From positions 2,090,207 through 2,154,206 of the forward strand of contig NZ_CP031222.1 of NCBI RefSeq assembly GCF_003351745.1: DNA of 64,000 nucleotides, given 5' to 3'. The DNA is from Aquirhabdus parva. GTDB taxonomy: Bacteria > Pseudomonadota > Gammaproteobacteria > Pseudomonadales > Moraxellaceae. The position numbers were made by a program, and so were the translations under genes. The notes below the pieces were generated by a model. The model was given only the letters and a program-made list of their open reading frames with translations. It was not told where the DNA came from and searched no databases. Below, in pieces: positions 36,855 to 43,037 of the stretch; position 1 is the stretch's first letter; the number at the start of each line of letters is the position of its first letter.

Positions 36855-38189
36855 TTAATTCCTCACTGCACCGACAAGTATGTAAGCAGCAGACAGATAG
36901 CTAATGCCCAAAAGCGCAGGACGTGCACGCGCTAAAATCTCGCATAAAGGCGATAGATCAAAACTAAAGGAAACTGTTGTACCGCCAACATCAAGTGATG
37001 ACTGTGTCGGCGCTGGACACTGCGAAGGCATCTTAAAACGACCTGTATCAAAGACTTTAGCGACAGATAAATCAGGATTATCGCTGTCGTCTTTGGTCGG
37101 AGGCTTTGTATCCTCAGCAGCCGCAGTATCAGGCTGAAACTGGGATTTTGACCACGTAATTGCATCACATACAACAGACGCCCAAGTACAAAAAGCGGGT
37201 AATTTAGCATCTGTTGGTGTAGTTGGATTGTTAGGATCAACTGGAACACAAATACCGTCAGCTCCAGCAGCATAGCCTTGTCCGCATGTTGGCGAATCTG
37301 TTTTAGTACATAGACCTGATTGAGCATCAAGCTTAAAACCAGACGTACAAGTACGAGTCGCTGGAGGATTAGCAGCAGCAGCGGCGGCAGCAGCATTAGC
37401 AGCAGCGGTTTGTGCAGCAGCATCAGCACCAGAAGCAGCGGCAGCAGCGGCAGCAGCGGCAGCAGCACCCAAAGCAGCAGCAGCAGCAGGATTAGAACCA
37501 ATGGCATTGCCAACATCAGAAGGAGAAGCAGGTTTAGTTTTAGCAGGTTGACCTTCAGTAACAGCTACAGCTATAAGTGTTGCCGCAGTTAGACCACCTG
37601 AAGTACTACTGCGTGCGTAAATCTTACTATAGGGTTCATGATCGCCTTGAATAGAATCAAATGTATATCGTTCTTGTGACGATTGATTAACGTGTGAATT
37701 AAGGTATTGCAAAAATGCAGCTATGAGAGCTGATAACGGTGCAGGGTTAGATGGACCAATGCCAAAAGCTGTACCATTATCACCAGCAAAATAATAGTAA
37801 TAAGCACCAGATGTTGGCGGTGTATTAGGGTCAACAGATGTATCCGGAATATTAAAAGAACCATCTGAATTTGGAGAACAAGAAGTGACATGAATAGCAC
37901 GTAAAGCAGAACAGATAGGATTATTAGGATCATTACAGGAATTGCCAACGAGTTCACTAGCGATGCAATAAGAACCAACACCAACAGCAACAGCAGCCGC
38001 AGCAGAAGCCAAACCAGCAGTACTAGAAGCAAAACCACCAGAACCACCAGCACCTAACGATGCCGCTACATCACCAGCACCAGCAGCAGATGTAAAAGGT
38101 GGGATAATTGGATCGATCGCAAAAACGGCAGCAGGCGCAAATGCAAGCACCAAAGACATTAAAAAAATATTAACTCGCTGAATAAACAT
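36855..38189 (-). CDS. pIII-like adsorption protein with poly-alanine linker
   Basis: 444 residues: Sec signal (ends AAVFA), a Ser/Gly/Ala-rich N-terminal region, a central domain, an almost pure alanine tract at about residues 230-272, a Cys-rich module (CTSGFKLDAQSGLCTKT, CGQGYAAGADGICVP) and a C-terminal membrane anchor (LLGISYLSAAYILVGA). This is the layout of the TspB-like/pIII receptor-binding tip protein, with Ala replacing the Gly-rich linkers of M13 pIII. AAGGA precedes the ATG. The receptor is unknown; type IV pili are the common one in this group. Confidence 0.85.
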   Translation of the reverse strand: MFIQRVNIFLMSLVLAFAPAAVFAIDPIIPPFTSAAGAGDVAASLGAGGSGGFASSTAGLASAAAAVAVGVGSYCIASELVGNSCNDPNNPICSALRAIHVTSCSPNSDGSFNIPDTSVDPNTPPTSGAYYYYFAGDNGTAFGIGPSNPAPLSALIAAFLQYLNSHVNQSSQERYTFDSIQGDHEPYSKIYARSSTSGGLTAATLIAVAVTEGQPAKTKPASPSDVGNAIGSNPAAAAALGAAAAAAAAAAASGADAAAQTAAANAAAAAAAANPPATRTCTSGFKLDAQSGLCTKTDSPTCGQGYAAGADGICVPVDPNNPTTPTDAKLPAFCTWASVVCDAITWSKSQFQPDTAAAEDTKPPTKDDSDNPDLSVAKVFDTGRFKMPSQCPAPTQSSLDVGGTTVSFSFDLSPLCEILARARPALLGISYLSAAYILVGAVRN

Positions 38190-38193
38190 GTTT

Positions 38194-38253
38194 TTAATCC
38201 TTCAATAGCCACATGAATGCAACGGTGACAGTAATCAAATAGAACCAAGCCAT
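38194..38253 (-). CDS. 19-residue phage membrane micropeptide
   Basis: ATG at 38253, preceded by AGGGGC; encodes MAWFYLITVTVAFMWLLKD and ends 4 nt before the pIII-like ATG, so its stop lies within that gene's ribosome-binding region. It sits directly after the coat terminator. Very short, so it may instead be a coupling leader. Confidence 0.45.
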   Translation of the reverse strand: MAWFYLITVTVAFMWLLKD

Positions 38254-38272
38254 GAGAAGCCCCTAAAATAGA

Positions 38273-38298
38273 AACCGTGATGCGCTAACATCACGGTT
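38273..38298 (-). terminator. Central terminator after the major coat gene
   Basis: A 10-bp perfect stem, AACCGTGATG (38273-38282) with CATCACGGTT (38289-38298), followed on the minus strand by TTCTATTTTA. Filamentous phages place a partial terminator between coat and adsorption genes to keep coat mRNA abundant. Confidence 0.75.
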
Positions 38299-38314
38299 GT
38301 ATTGCAAAACGCTA

Positions 38315-38569
38315 TTAACGTCCGAAAGCCTGCTTCACGTATCCCCAGACGGCAAGAGTCGCTTGGGGTGCGATTTTGGCAGCGCCAACAAGAGCAATTG
38401 CAGCAACAGCAGTACCGAGGACAGCTACACCAGCAGATACATCGATAGCGTCAGCATGAGCAAACATAGGCAAAGCAGCAGCAGTACCAATTGCTAATGC
38501 ATTACCAAGACGAGCAGACTTGTTAACGGTTTTTACTTCTTGAACTTCAACAACTTCTGATTTATCCAT
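38315..38569 (-). CDS. Major coat protein precursor (pVIII-like)
   Basis: 84 residues from ATG 38569, which has AAAGGAG upstream; a longer frame to 38677 is not supported. A leader of about 38 residues ends AHA, giving a mature coat of about 45 residues: short acidic N-terminus, hydrophobic helix (AGVAVLGTAVAAIALVGAA), then basic C-terminus (KQAFGR) that would face the DNA. That is the pVIII plan. Confidence 0.88.
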   Translation of the reverse strand: MDKSEVVEVQEVKTVNKSARLGNALAIGTAAALPMFAHADAIDVSAGVAVLGTAVAAIALVGAAKIAPQATLAVWGYVKQAFGR

Positions 38570-38582
38570 GATGGATACTCCT

Positions 38583-38780
38583 TTATTTACGAGCCATAAA
38601 CTTGCCGACAATCTTCCATGCAAAGACCACACAGAACATTGTGACAACAGGACCAAGTAGCTCATTAGCTTGGTCATTCGTTAAGTCTGGGAGAAACGGT
38701 TGATCGACCGCCCAGACGGTACATGTTGATATGCCATTGCCATCAGGAGCCGATAGCTGTGAGCAGACGTAGTTACTCAT
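38583..38780 (-). CDS. Small phage membrane protein
   Basis: 65 residues, N-out topology likely: an N-terminal polar region with two Cys (NYVCSQ, STCTVW), one hydrophobic segment (LLGPVVTMFCVVFAWKIV) and a basic end (KFMARK). It lies 13 bp before the coat gene and its ATG overlaps the stop of a 30-codon ORF. A minor coat or assembly role like pVII/pIX is inferred from size and position. Confidence 0.75.
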   Translation of the reverse strand: MSNYVCSQLSAPDGNGISTCTVWAVDQPFLPDLTNDQANELLGPVVTMFCVVFAWKIVGKFMARK

Positions 38781-38869
38781 TTATAGGCACTCAAATAAGC
38801 CAAGACATGAGAGCAATGATCACCAGCTTGAAGCAGATCGATATAGCCGCCGATGATCATTAATCTCAT
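38777..38869 (-). CDS. 30-residue phage ORF
   Basis: Begins MRLMIIGGYIDLL and ends LAYLSAYK. Its ATG overlaps the stop of the 22-codon ORF (ATGA) and its own stop overlaps the ATG of the 65-residue gene (ATGA), giving an unbroken coupled chain. No own ribosome-binding site is needed in such an arrangement. Function unknown. Confidence 0.55.
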   Translation of the reverse strand: MRLMIIGGYIDLLQAGDHCSHVLAYLSAYK

Positions 38870-38934
38870 GACCCAACAGCTCCACCAGCTACTTGATAGA
38901 TCACTGTAGCTAAGATAATTAATCCAAAAATCAT
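38866..38934 (-). CDS. 22-residue phage membrane micropeptide
   Basis: Starts MIFGLIILATVIYQV with GAGGGT 6 nt before the ATG, and ends GGAVGS. Mostly hydrophobic. First in the overlapping chain leading to the 65-residue protein and coat. Filamentous phage tip proteins are about this size, but no homology can be claimed. Confidence 0.55.
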   Translation of the reverse strand: MIFGLIILATVIYQVAGGAVGS

Positions 38935-38957
38935 GATTTAACCCTCGTATATAAATT

Positions 38958-38966
38958 GGACTGTCC
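38958..38966. promoter_or_regulatory. GGACWGTCC palindrome, copy 1
   Basis: GGACTGTCC covers the last base of the stop codon of the gene ending at 38966, just upstream of the 22-codon ORF. The same palindrome, with a different central base, occurs at 39251-39263. Confidence 0.4.
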
Positions 38967-39247
38967 TAAATAAACTTCAAAAGCTCAGGTGCATAGCCAT
39001 CCAGTTCAGCTAACCTAATCCAAGCATTTTCACGCTGGGCTTTACTGAAATAGACAGGCTTAGAAAGCACGTACATACAGTGAGAACGAGTCGTTAAGAT
39101 ACCGTTGAGTGCATCAATGCGAATTTGCTCACGCTGGAGGCGCTTGTAGTCAGTAGAACTCTTAGTCAAGCCTAAATTCGGTCTACCCGGGACTTTAGGA
39201 ATCCCAGCTAAATCCATCGTCTTAAAGTCACGCTTATCTTTAGCCAT
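38966..39247 (-). CDS. Hypothetical inovirus protein
   Basis: 93 residues, basic N-terminal part (MAKDKRDFKTMDLAGIPK), helical centre (YKRLQREQIRIDALNGIL), no signal or membrane segment. It lies between the ssDNA-binding-like gene and the small membrane ORFs. Family not recognised; a replication or assembly accessory is plausible from position. Confidence 0.7.
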   Translation of the reverse strand: MAKDKRDFKTMDLAGIPKVPGRPNLGLTKSSTDYKRLQREQIRIDALNGILTTRSHCMYVLSKPVYFSKAQRENAWIRLAELDGYAPELLKFI

Positions 39248-39250
39248 TAT

Positions 39251-39263
39251 TTGGACAGTCCAA
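39251..39263. promoter_or_regulatory. GGACWGTCC palindrome, copy 2
   Basis: TTGGACAGTCCAA is a 13-bp palindrome about a central base. It lies 3 bp upstream of the ATG at 39247, over the place of a ribosome-binding site, and could be an RNA or DNA operator. Confidence 0.45.
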
Positions 39264-39267
39264 AAAA

Positions 39268-39573
39268 TTAAGATTGTTTAGGTGATGGTTGTGCCACAGG
39301 CTTAAGATCAACGATGATCATGCGAGTTGATTTGCCAGTGGTGATGACTTCGAGAGTTACATCGGCATTGAAAGGCGGGATAAGCCCCTGAATGCTTTTG
39401 TAGTTGTCAGATGTACCCCATCGATAGTCCGATCCAGCCGAGCCAATGGCATCACCATTTTTTTGATCTAATGAATCTTGCGTGTAGATCGTAGTGTGAT
39501 CGTATGGCTTGCCTTCCATTTCGCCCTTAGAGCGTTTAGCACCGATCACAGTGATTGTTGATTTCAATTGCAT
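39268..39573 (-). CDS. Probable ssDNA-binding protein (pV analogue)
   Basis: 101 residues of mostly beta pattern (LKSTITVIGAKRSKGEMEGK; DVTLEVITTGKSTRMIIVDL) and a disordered Pro/Gln/Ser tail. The tail and size suit an inoviral ssDNA-binding protein. Its ATG overlaps the rep stop by 10 nt, the place normally held by gene V. Identity is inferred from position and general character. Confidence 0.65.
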   Translation of the reverse strand: MQLKSTITVIGAKRSKGEMEGKPYDHTTIYTQDSLDQKNGDAIGSAGSDYRWGTSDNYKSIQGLIPPFNADVTLEVITTGKSTRMIIVDLKPVAQPSPKQS

Positions 39574-40829
39574 GTTAGTGACTCCTTGATAGCGACCTGT
39601 GAACGTGCCCCCGATGCGGTCAAATAATCGGACGTTGATTGCATAGCCTCTTCAGTCCAACGCTTTGCGAGAATCTCGCAAGGAATCAGACGTGCAGGTG
39701 TTTGAGTGCGTTTATGAGTGAGGATGTCTAATAGCTCTTCGTCGCTATAGACCTGCCTGAACATGTTTATATATTTGCCATAGGAATGACGCGCGTTATG
39801 GACAGCCTTTTCCCATGTAATCTCGGCTTCTATCTGTTTGGTATAGATTTTTACAGGCTGAATAGAGTCTTGATTAAAGACGTTAAGACACTGATATTGC
39901 GCTAGAAAGTATTGACTTGGTGAAAGCAAAACTTCAAAAGGAATAATGCGATCAGTACTAGAAATCTCTATTTCTGAGCGCACCCAAGGCGATGATGGAT
40001 CACCTAATTGCTTGCCTTTCTCATAAAAACGACCACATTTGCCATTTTCGCGTTTGCCTAATTGAAGGGTGCGCCCTTTGCCATCTGGACGTTTCCAGTT
40101 GCCAAAGTGTTGTACTGTAGGGAGGCGACCACCATTGCCAAACATCCCAAGAGTGTCTTGTTCATTAAAGAAATCAAGGTCATATATGCCTTCGAGATCA
40201 TCATGGCATAGGTCTATGCGCGTTATTTTTGCACGCTCAAGCTCATTAACCATATAATTATAAAGACGTTTTTCCCATCCTTTAGAGGCGTAAGCTGTAC
40301 CTGTACCATTAATTTGAATGGTGAAACGTCCAGTAGCATGACCGATCAACAACAAACCGAAATTATCTTCTAATTCCCATGAGTACTCATGAAAGTGCAT
40401 GCCTTTGTCACGTTTCTTCAGTATGCCGAAACCGAATATATGCTTAAGGTCAGCATCAATCAGGTCAGCCATATAGTCGAAGGCTTTTTCACGTTGGGCA
40501 ACATCAAGACCAAGATATTTATCGCCATAGGTTTCATAGCCACCTGAAACAGATATCCAGTCAATGGCGGCAATCTCATTCTCAGTAGGGCGGCTGATCA
40601 GTACAGGGAATGATTCTTTACCATTATGCAAAATCACATAGCGGTCGAGTTCCAGACTCGGTTTAGCTTGGCTACTTCCTAACTTTCCCCCCGTATTACA
40701 AACGGGGGAGAGAAAATCGACAGCTTCGCGCTTGCCGCGTACTGTCTCGTCGTACCTCCTCGGCAGTACTTGCGCGCGCTTAGACTGTTTTTTTACTACT
40801 GGCGAGATCACATCCGTGGTGTTAGTCAT
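39564..40829 (-). CDS. Rolling-circle replication initiation protein
   Basis: 421 residues from ATG 40829; a frame to 40940 overlaps the previous gene and is not favoured. The central region (IDWISVSGGYETYG, ERAKITRIDLCHDDLEG, CGRFYEKGKQLGDPSSPWVRSEIE) matches the replication initiation factor family of filamentous phages and some plasmids, which nick the plus-strand origin via a Tyr. It overlaps the neighbours on both sides. Confidence 0.88.
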   Translation of the reverse strand: MTNTTDVISPVVKKQSKRAQVLPRRYDETVRGKREAVDFLSPVCNTGGKLGSSQAKPSLELDRYVILHNGKESFPVLISRPTENEIAAIDWISVSGGYETYGDKYLGLDVAQREKAFDYMADLIDADLKHIFGFGILKKRDKGMHFHEYSWELEDNFGLLLIGHATGRFTIQINGTGTAYASKGWEKRLYNYMVNELERAKITRIDLCHDDLEGIYDLDFFNEQDTLGMFGNGGRLPTVQHFGNWKRPDGKGRTLQLGKRENGKCGRFYEKGKQLGDPSSPWVRSEIEISSTDRIIPFEVLLSPSQYFLAQYQCLNVFNQDSIQPVKIYTKQIEAEITWEKAVHNARHSYGKYINMFRQVYSDEELLDILTHKRTQTPARLIPCEILAKRWTEEAMQSTSDYLTASGARSQVAIKESLTCN

Positions 40830-41088
40830 GATTGACACCAATTTCCTTTTCGTAGTCGCTAATGCGCTGATTCTCTTCAGCAAACAATTCATGAAGTGTG
40901 CTGATGTCTGATGAGTCGTAACCCCATGTAGAGCAGACACGCATTAATTGTTCTAGGCATTGCTCAGTATTAGGACTAGATGAGCCGCTAACGATGATCT
41001 CTTCACCGTAGGCTGCAACAATATGAGCCACTGTGATAAAAGCGGCTTGATTGAAGGTATGCTGATCTGGAAAGGTCAGTGCTGACAT
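40822..41088 (-). CDS. Hypothetical phage protein
   Basis: 88 residues, acidic, soluble (MSALTFPDQHTFNQAAF at the start; ELFAEENQRISDYEKEIG near the end). Shares one base with the upstream gene (TAATG) and overlaps the rep start by 8 nt, so it is translated as part of the early operon. Family not recognised. Confidence 0.7.
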   Translation of the reverse strand: MSALTFPDQHTFNQAAFITVAHIVAAYGEEIIVSGSSSPNTEQCLEQLMRVCSTWGYDSSDISTLHELFAEENQRISDYEKEIGVNHD

Positions 41089-41372
41089 TAGGAGTAAACC
41101 TCACGTAGCTTGAAAGAATTCATCTCAGCTTGAAACTGAATGCTAGAAATGGTGATCCTGTCTGTATATGACTTGGCTTTTTCATAGCCGTAGCGCCACA
41201 TGTAAAAATCTGGTGTGTTTTCTGGATGAGGATTAACGGTAGGTAAACGCTTAAGAAGATGATCTAAAAATGCGGCATTAGCGCCTTCACGCTCCATAAC
41301 AAAGAAATACGGATGGTCTGAATGGAATTCAGCCTTTAATTTCGTATGAGCTTTATTTTTAGCCGTGTCCAT
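41088..41372 (-). CDS. Hypothetical phage early protein
   Basis: 94 residues from ATG 41372, which has AGGTGGT upstream; GTG 41375 is too close to it. Soluble, rich in aromatic residues (HPYFFVMEREG; PDFYMWRYGYEKA). It is the first gene of the leftward phage operon, directly beside the operator candidates. Family not recognised. Confidence 0.7.
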   Translation of the reverse strand: MDTAKNKAHTKLKAEFHSDHPYFFVMEREGANAAFLDHLLKRLPTVNPHPENTPDFYMWRYGYEKAKSYTDRITISSIQFQAEMNSFKLREVYS

Positions 41373-41423
41373 CACACCACCTGACTTGAATTGTCACCAA
41401 AAAGGGCTTAATTTAATAAGCAA

Positions 41424-41451
41424 CCAATTATGGAAGTTCTTCCAAAATTGG
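41424..41451. promoter_or_regulatory. Operator candidate 1
   Basis: TGGAAGTTCTTCCA (41431-41444) is a perfect palindrome nested within an outer inverted repeat CCAATT/AATTGG. It lies about 50 bp before the first leftward phage gene and about 50 bp before the rightward regulator. Confidence 0.6.
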
Positions 41452-41465
41452 TAGATTAAATTTAC

Positions 41466-41481
41466 CTTCCAAATATGGAAG
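41466..41481. promoter_or_regulatory. Operator candidate 2
   Basis: CTTCCA-AATA-TGGAAG: the same half-site as operator 1 in the opposite arrangement, 18 bp before the regulator ATG. Confidence 0.6.
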
Positions 41482-41499
41482 AAGTCAAGGCAGCCAAAT

Positions 41500-41847
41500 A
41501 TGAACATAACTCAGTTAATCAGTCATGCTAAAGAGGCAAAAGGGAGTATTAATGAAGTAGCAGCGGCTATGGATATTAATCCAATAAGGCTCGCAGATTG
41601 GAAAGCTGGACGCAGAAAACCAGATGCAAATGAAATTGCACAACTAGCTGATATTGCAGGATTACCGATACTAATAACAGTCGCAGATGTGCAACGTGCT
41701 ATGGGAGAAGAACACCAAGATATATGGGAAAAAGCGATACAACAAGAAGTGGTGCGCCTGGCGGGATTCGAACCCACGACCCCTGCCTTCGGAGGGCAGT
41801 ACTCTATCCATCTGAGCTACAGGCGCATTTCGATGCGGCGCTCATGA
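41500..41847 (+). CDS. Small HTH phage regulator reading into attR/tRNA
   Basis: The first 75 residues form a compact helix-turn-helix regulator (NEVAAAMDINPIRLADWKAGRRKPDANEIAQLADIAG), similar to small phage DNA-binding proteins of the DUF3693 type. Codons 84-99 are translated from the attachment repeat and the last 16 residues from host tRNA sequence, antisense to it. In the circular phage the frame would instead continue 42 codons into the integrase side (stop at 33815-33817), giving 141 residues. Likely controls the divergent replication operon through the palindromes upstream. Confidence 0.75.
   Translation: MNITQLISHAKEAKGSINEVAAAMDINPIRLADWKAGRRKPDANEIAQLADIAGLPILITVADVQRAMGEEHQDIWEKAIQQEVVRLAGFEPTTPAFGGQYSIHLSYRRISMRRS
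41750..41796. repeat. attR, 47-bp direct repeat
   Basis: Second copy of the 47-bp repeat; it forms the 3' part of the intact tRNA-Arg, so tRNA function is restored by the phage copy. Confidence 0.95.
41750..41826 (-). tRNA. tRNA-Arg (anticodon CCG)
   Basis: 77 nt including encoded CCA. The acceptor GCGCCTG pairs with CAGGCGC, the D arm is GCTC...GAG(T), the anticodon stem CTGCC/GGCAG encloses loop CTCCGAA (anticodon CCG, reads CGG), and the T arm carries GGTTCGAAT. It is the integration target of the phage, whose sequence supplies its 3' part. Confidence 0.96.
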
Positions 41848-41872
41848 TAGGCAAAAAGCTGCGCAAGGTAAA
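41844..41872 (-). promoter_or_regulatory. tRNA-Arg promoter
   Basis: On the minus strand TTTACC (41867-41872), 17-bp spacer, TATCAT (41844-41849), then a GC-rich discriminator GAGCGCCGC typical of stable-RNA promoters; about 17 bp upstream of the tRNA 5' end. Confidence 0.65.
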
Positions 41873-42104
41873 GCAACGATTGTTATTTGAGTAAATGTTT
41901 ATCCACAAATGACTATATATTCACCTGCTCACATTGTGGTGATGATCATATCGTTGCTTGCAACGCTAAGTTTCCCATTTAAGACATTTTATTTGCTCAT
42001 TGCCTTGCATTCTTCGTTTAAAATACCATTTCTATATCATTCATTAGTAAATCAGATTGGCAGCTGTTTTGCCCTCATGCATGCATATTTAAAGAGAGAT
42101 CGTA

Positions 42105-43034
42105 ATGACGGATGCACTGGTTCTTCGTAACCTCACCAAAACCTATAAAAGTGGACTGCAAGCCCTCAAAGGAATTGATCTCACAGTTGCTCAAGGTGAT
42201 TTCTATGCCCTGCTTGGCCCTAATGGTGCCGGCAAATCAACAACGATCAGCATCATCAGCTCGCTGACACTCAAAACCAGTGGAAGTGTAGAAATCTTTG
42301 GCTACGATCTGGATAAAGAGGCATCAAAAGCCAAACAGTGCATCGGTGTTGTTCCACAAGAATTCAACTTCGGCATGTTTGAAAAAGTATTTGATATTCT
42401 GGTCACTCAAGCGGGCTATTACGGCATCCCTCGCCCGCTGGCGATGCAGCGTGCCGAAAAATACCTGACCCAACTGGGTCTTTGGGAAAAGCGCAATGTG
42501 CAAGCACGTCTCTTGTCAGGCGGTATGAAACGTCGACTGATGATTGCCCGTGCAATGGTGCACGAACCACGGATGCTGATTCTTGATGAACCGACCGCTG
42601 GTGTTGATATCGAATTACGCCGTTCAATGTGGGATTTCCTAACCACCTTAAATGAACAAGGTACTTCAATCATTCTGACTACACATTATCTTGAAGAAGC
42701 CGAAGTTTTGTGTAAACGCATTGCGATCATCGATAAAGGTGAGATTAAAAAAGACACCGATATGAAGAGTCTGTTGGCGTCACTTTCAGTCGAGACTTTT
42801 ATACTGGATCTGCGCTCACCGCTTGAAACATTGCCGCAAATCAATTTAGCCGGGATCACCCTTGAACAAATTGATGCCAATACTCTTGAGCTCTCCTTAG
42901 AGAAAAATCACTCGCTCAATGATGTCTTTGACGTACTGACCGCCCAAGGCATTACGATTTCAAGTATGCGCAACAAATCCAATCGCCTCGAAGAACTGTT
43001 CGTGGGTCTCGTCGAAAAGAACTTAAAAGGATAA
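42105..43034 (+). CDS. ABC transporter ATP-binding protein (YadG-like)
   Basis: 309 residues. Walker A GPNGAGKST, Q-loop VVPQEFNF, signature LLSGGMKRRL, Walker B MLILDEPTAGVD and switch His in TTHYLEEAEVL are all intact. C-terminal 80 residues form a regulatory extension. Similar to YadG/DrrA-type ATPases of ABC-2 exporters. Its permease follows 3 bp later. Substrate unknown. Confidence 0.93.
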   Translation: MTDALVLRNLTKTYKSGLQALKGIDLTVAQGDFYALLGPNGAGKSTTISIISSLTLKTSGSVEIFGYDLDKEASKAKQCIGVVPQEFNFGMFEKVFDILVTQAGYYGIPRPLAMQRAEKYLTQLGLWEKRNVQARLLSGGMKRRLMIARAMVHEPRMLILDEPTAGVDIELRRSMWDFLTTLNEQGTSIILTTHYLEEAEVLCKRIAIIDKGEIKKDTDMKSLLASLSVETFILDLRSPLETLPQINLAGITLEQIDANTLELSLEKNHSLNDVFDVLTAQGITISSMRNKSNRLEELFVGLVEKNLKG

Positions 43035-43037
43035 GTC

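Larger units (their letters stand above)
33642..41796. mobile_element. Inovirus (filamentous phage) prophage in tRNA-Arg
   Basis: An 8.1-kb element bounded by a 47-bp perfect direct repeat that is the 3' part of tRNA-Arg. It carries a tyrosine integrase at the left end and the gene order Rep, ssDNA-binding-like protein, small membrane ORFs, major coat, pIII-like, pVI-like (DUF2523) and Zot/pI on one strand, which is the core of filamentous phages. A small regulator lies at the right end, divergent from the replication genes. No secretin (pIV) gene is present, so export would use a host secretin. All core genes look intact. Confidence 0.93.

Noticed and set aside
37370-37500. CRISPR or tandem-repeat array
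   Set aside because: The repetition is GCN codons for alanine with no spacer structure.
36932-38053. Leu-rich minus-strand and Ser-rich plus-strand frames inside the pIII-like gene
   Set aside because: Alternative-frame readings of GCN/Ala repeats; the Ala-rich frame has a signal peptide, Cys modules and an anchor.
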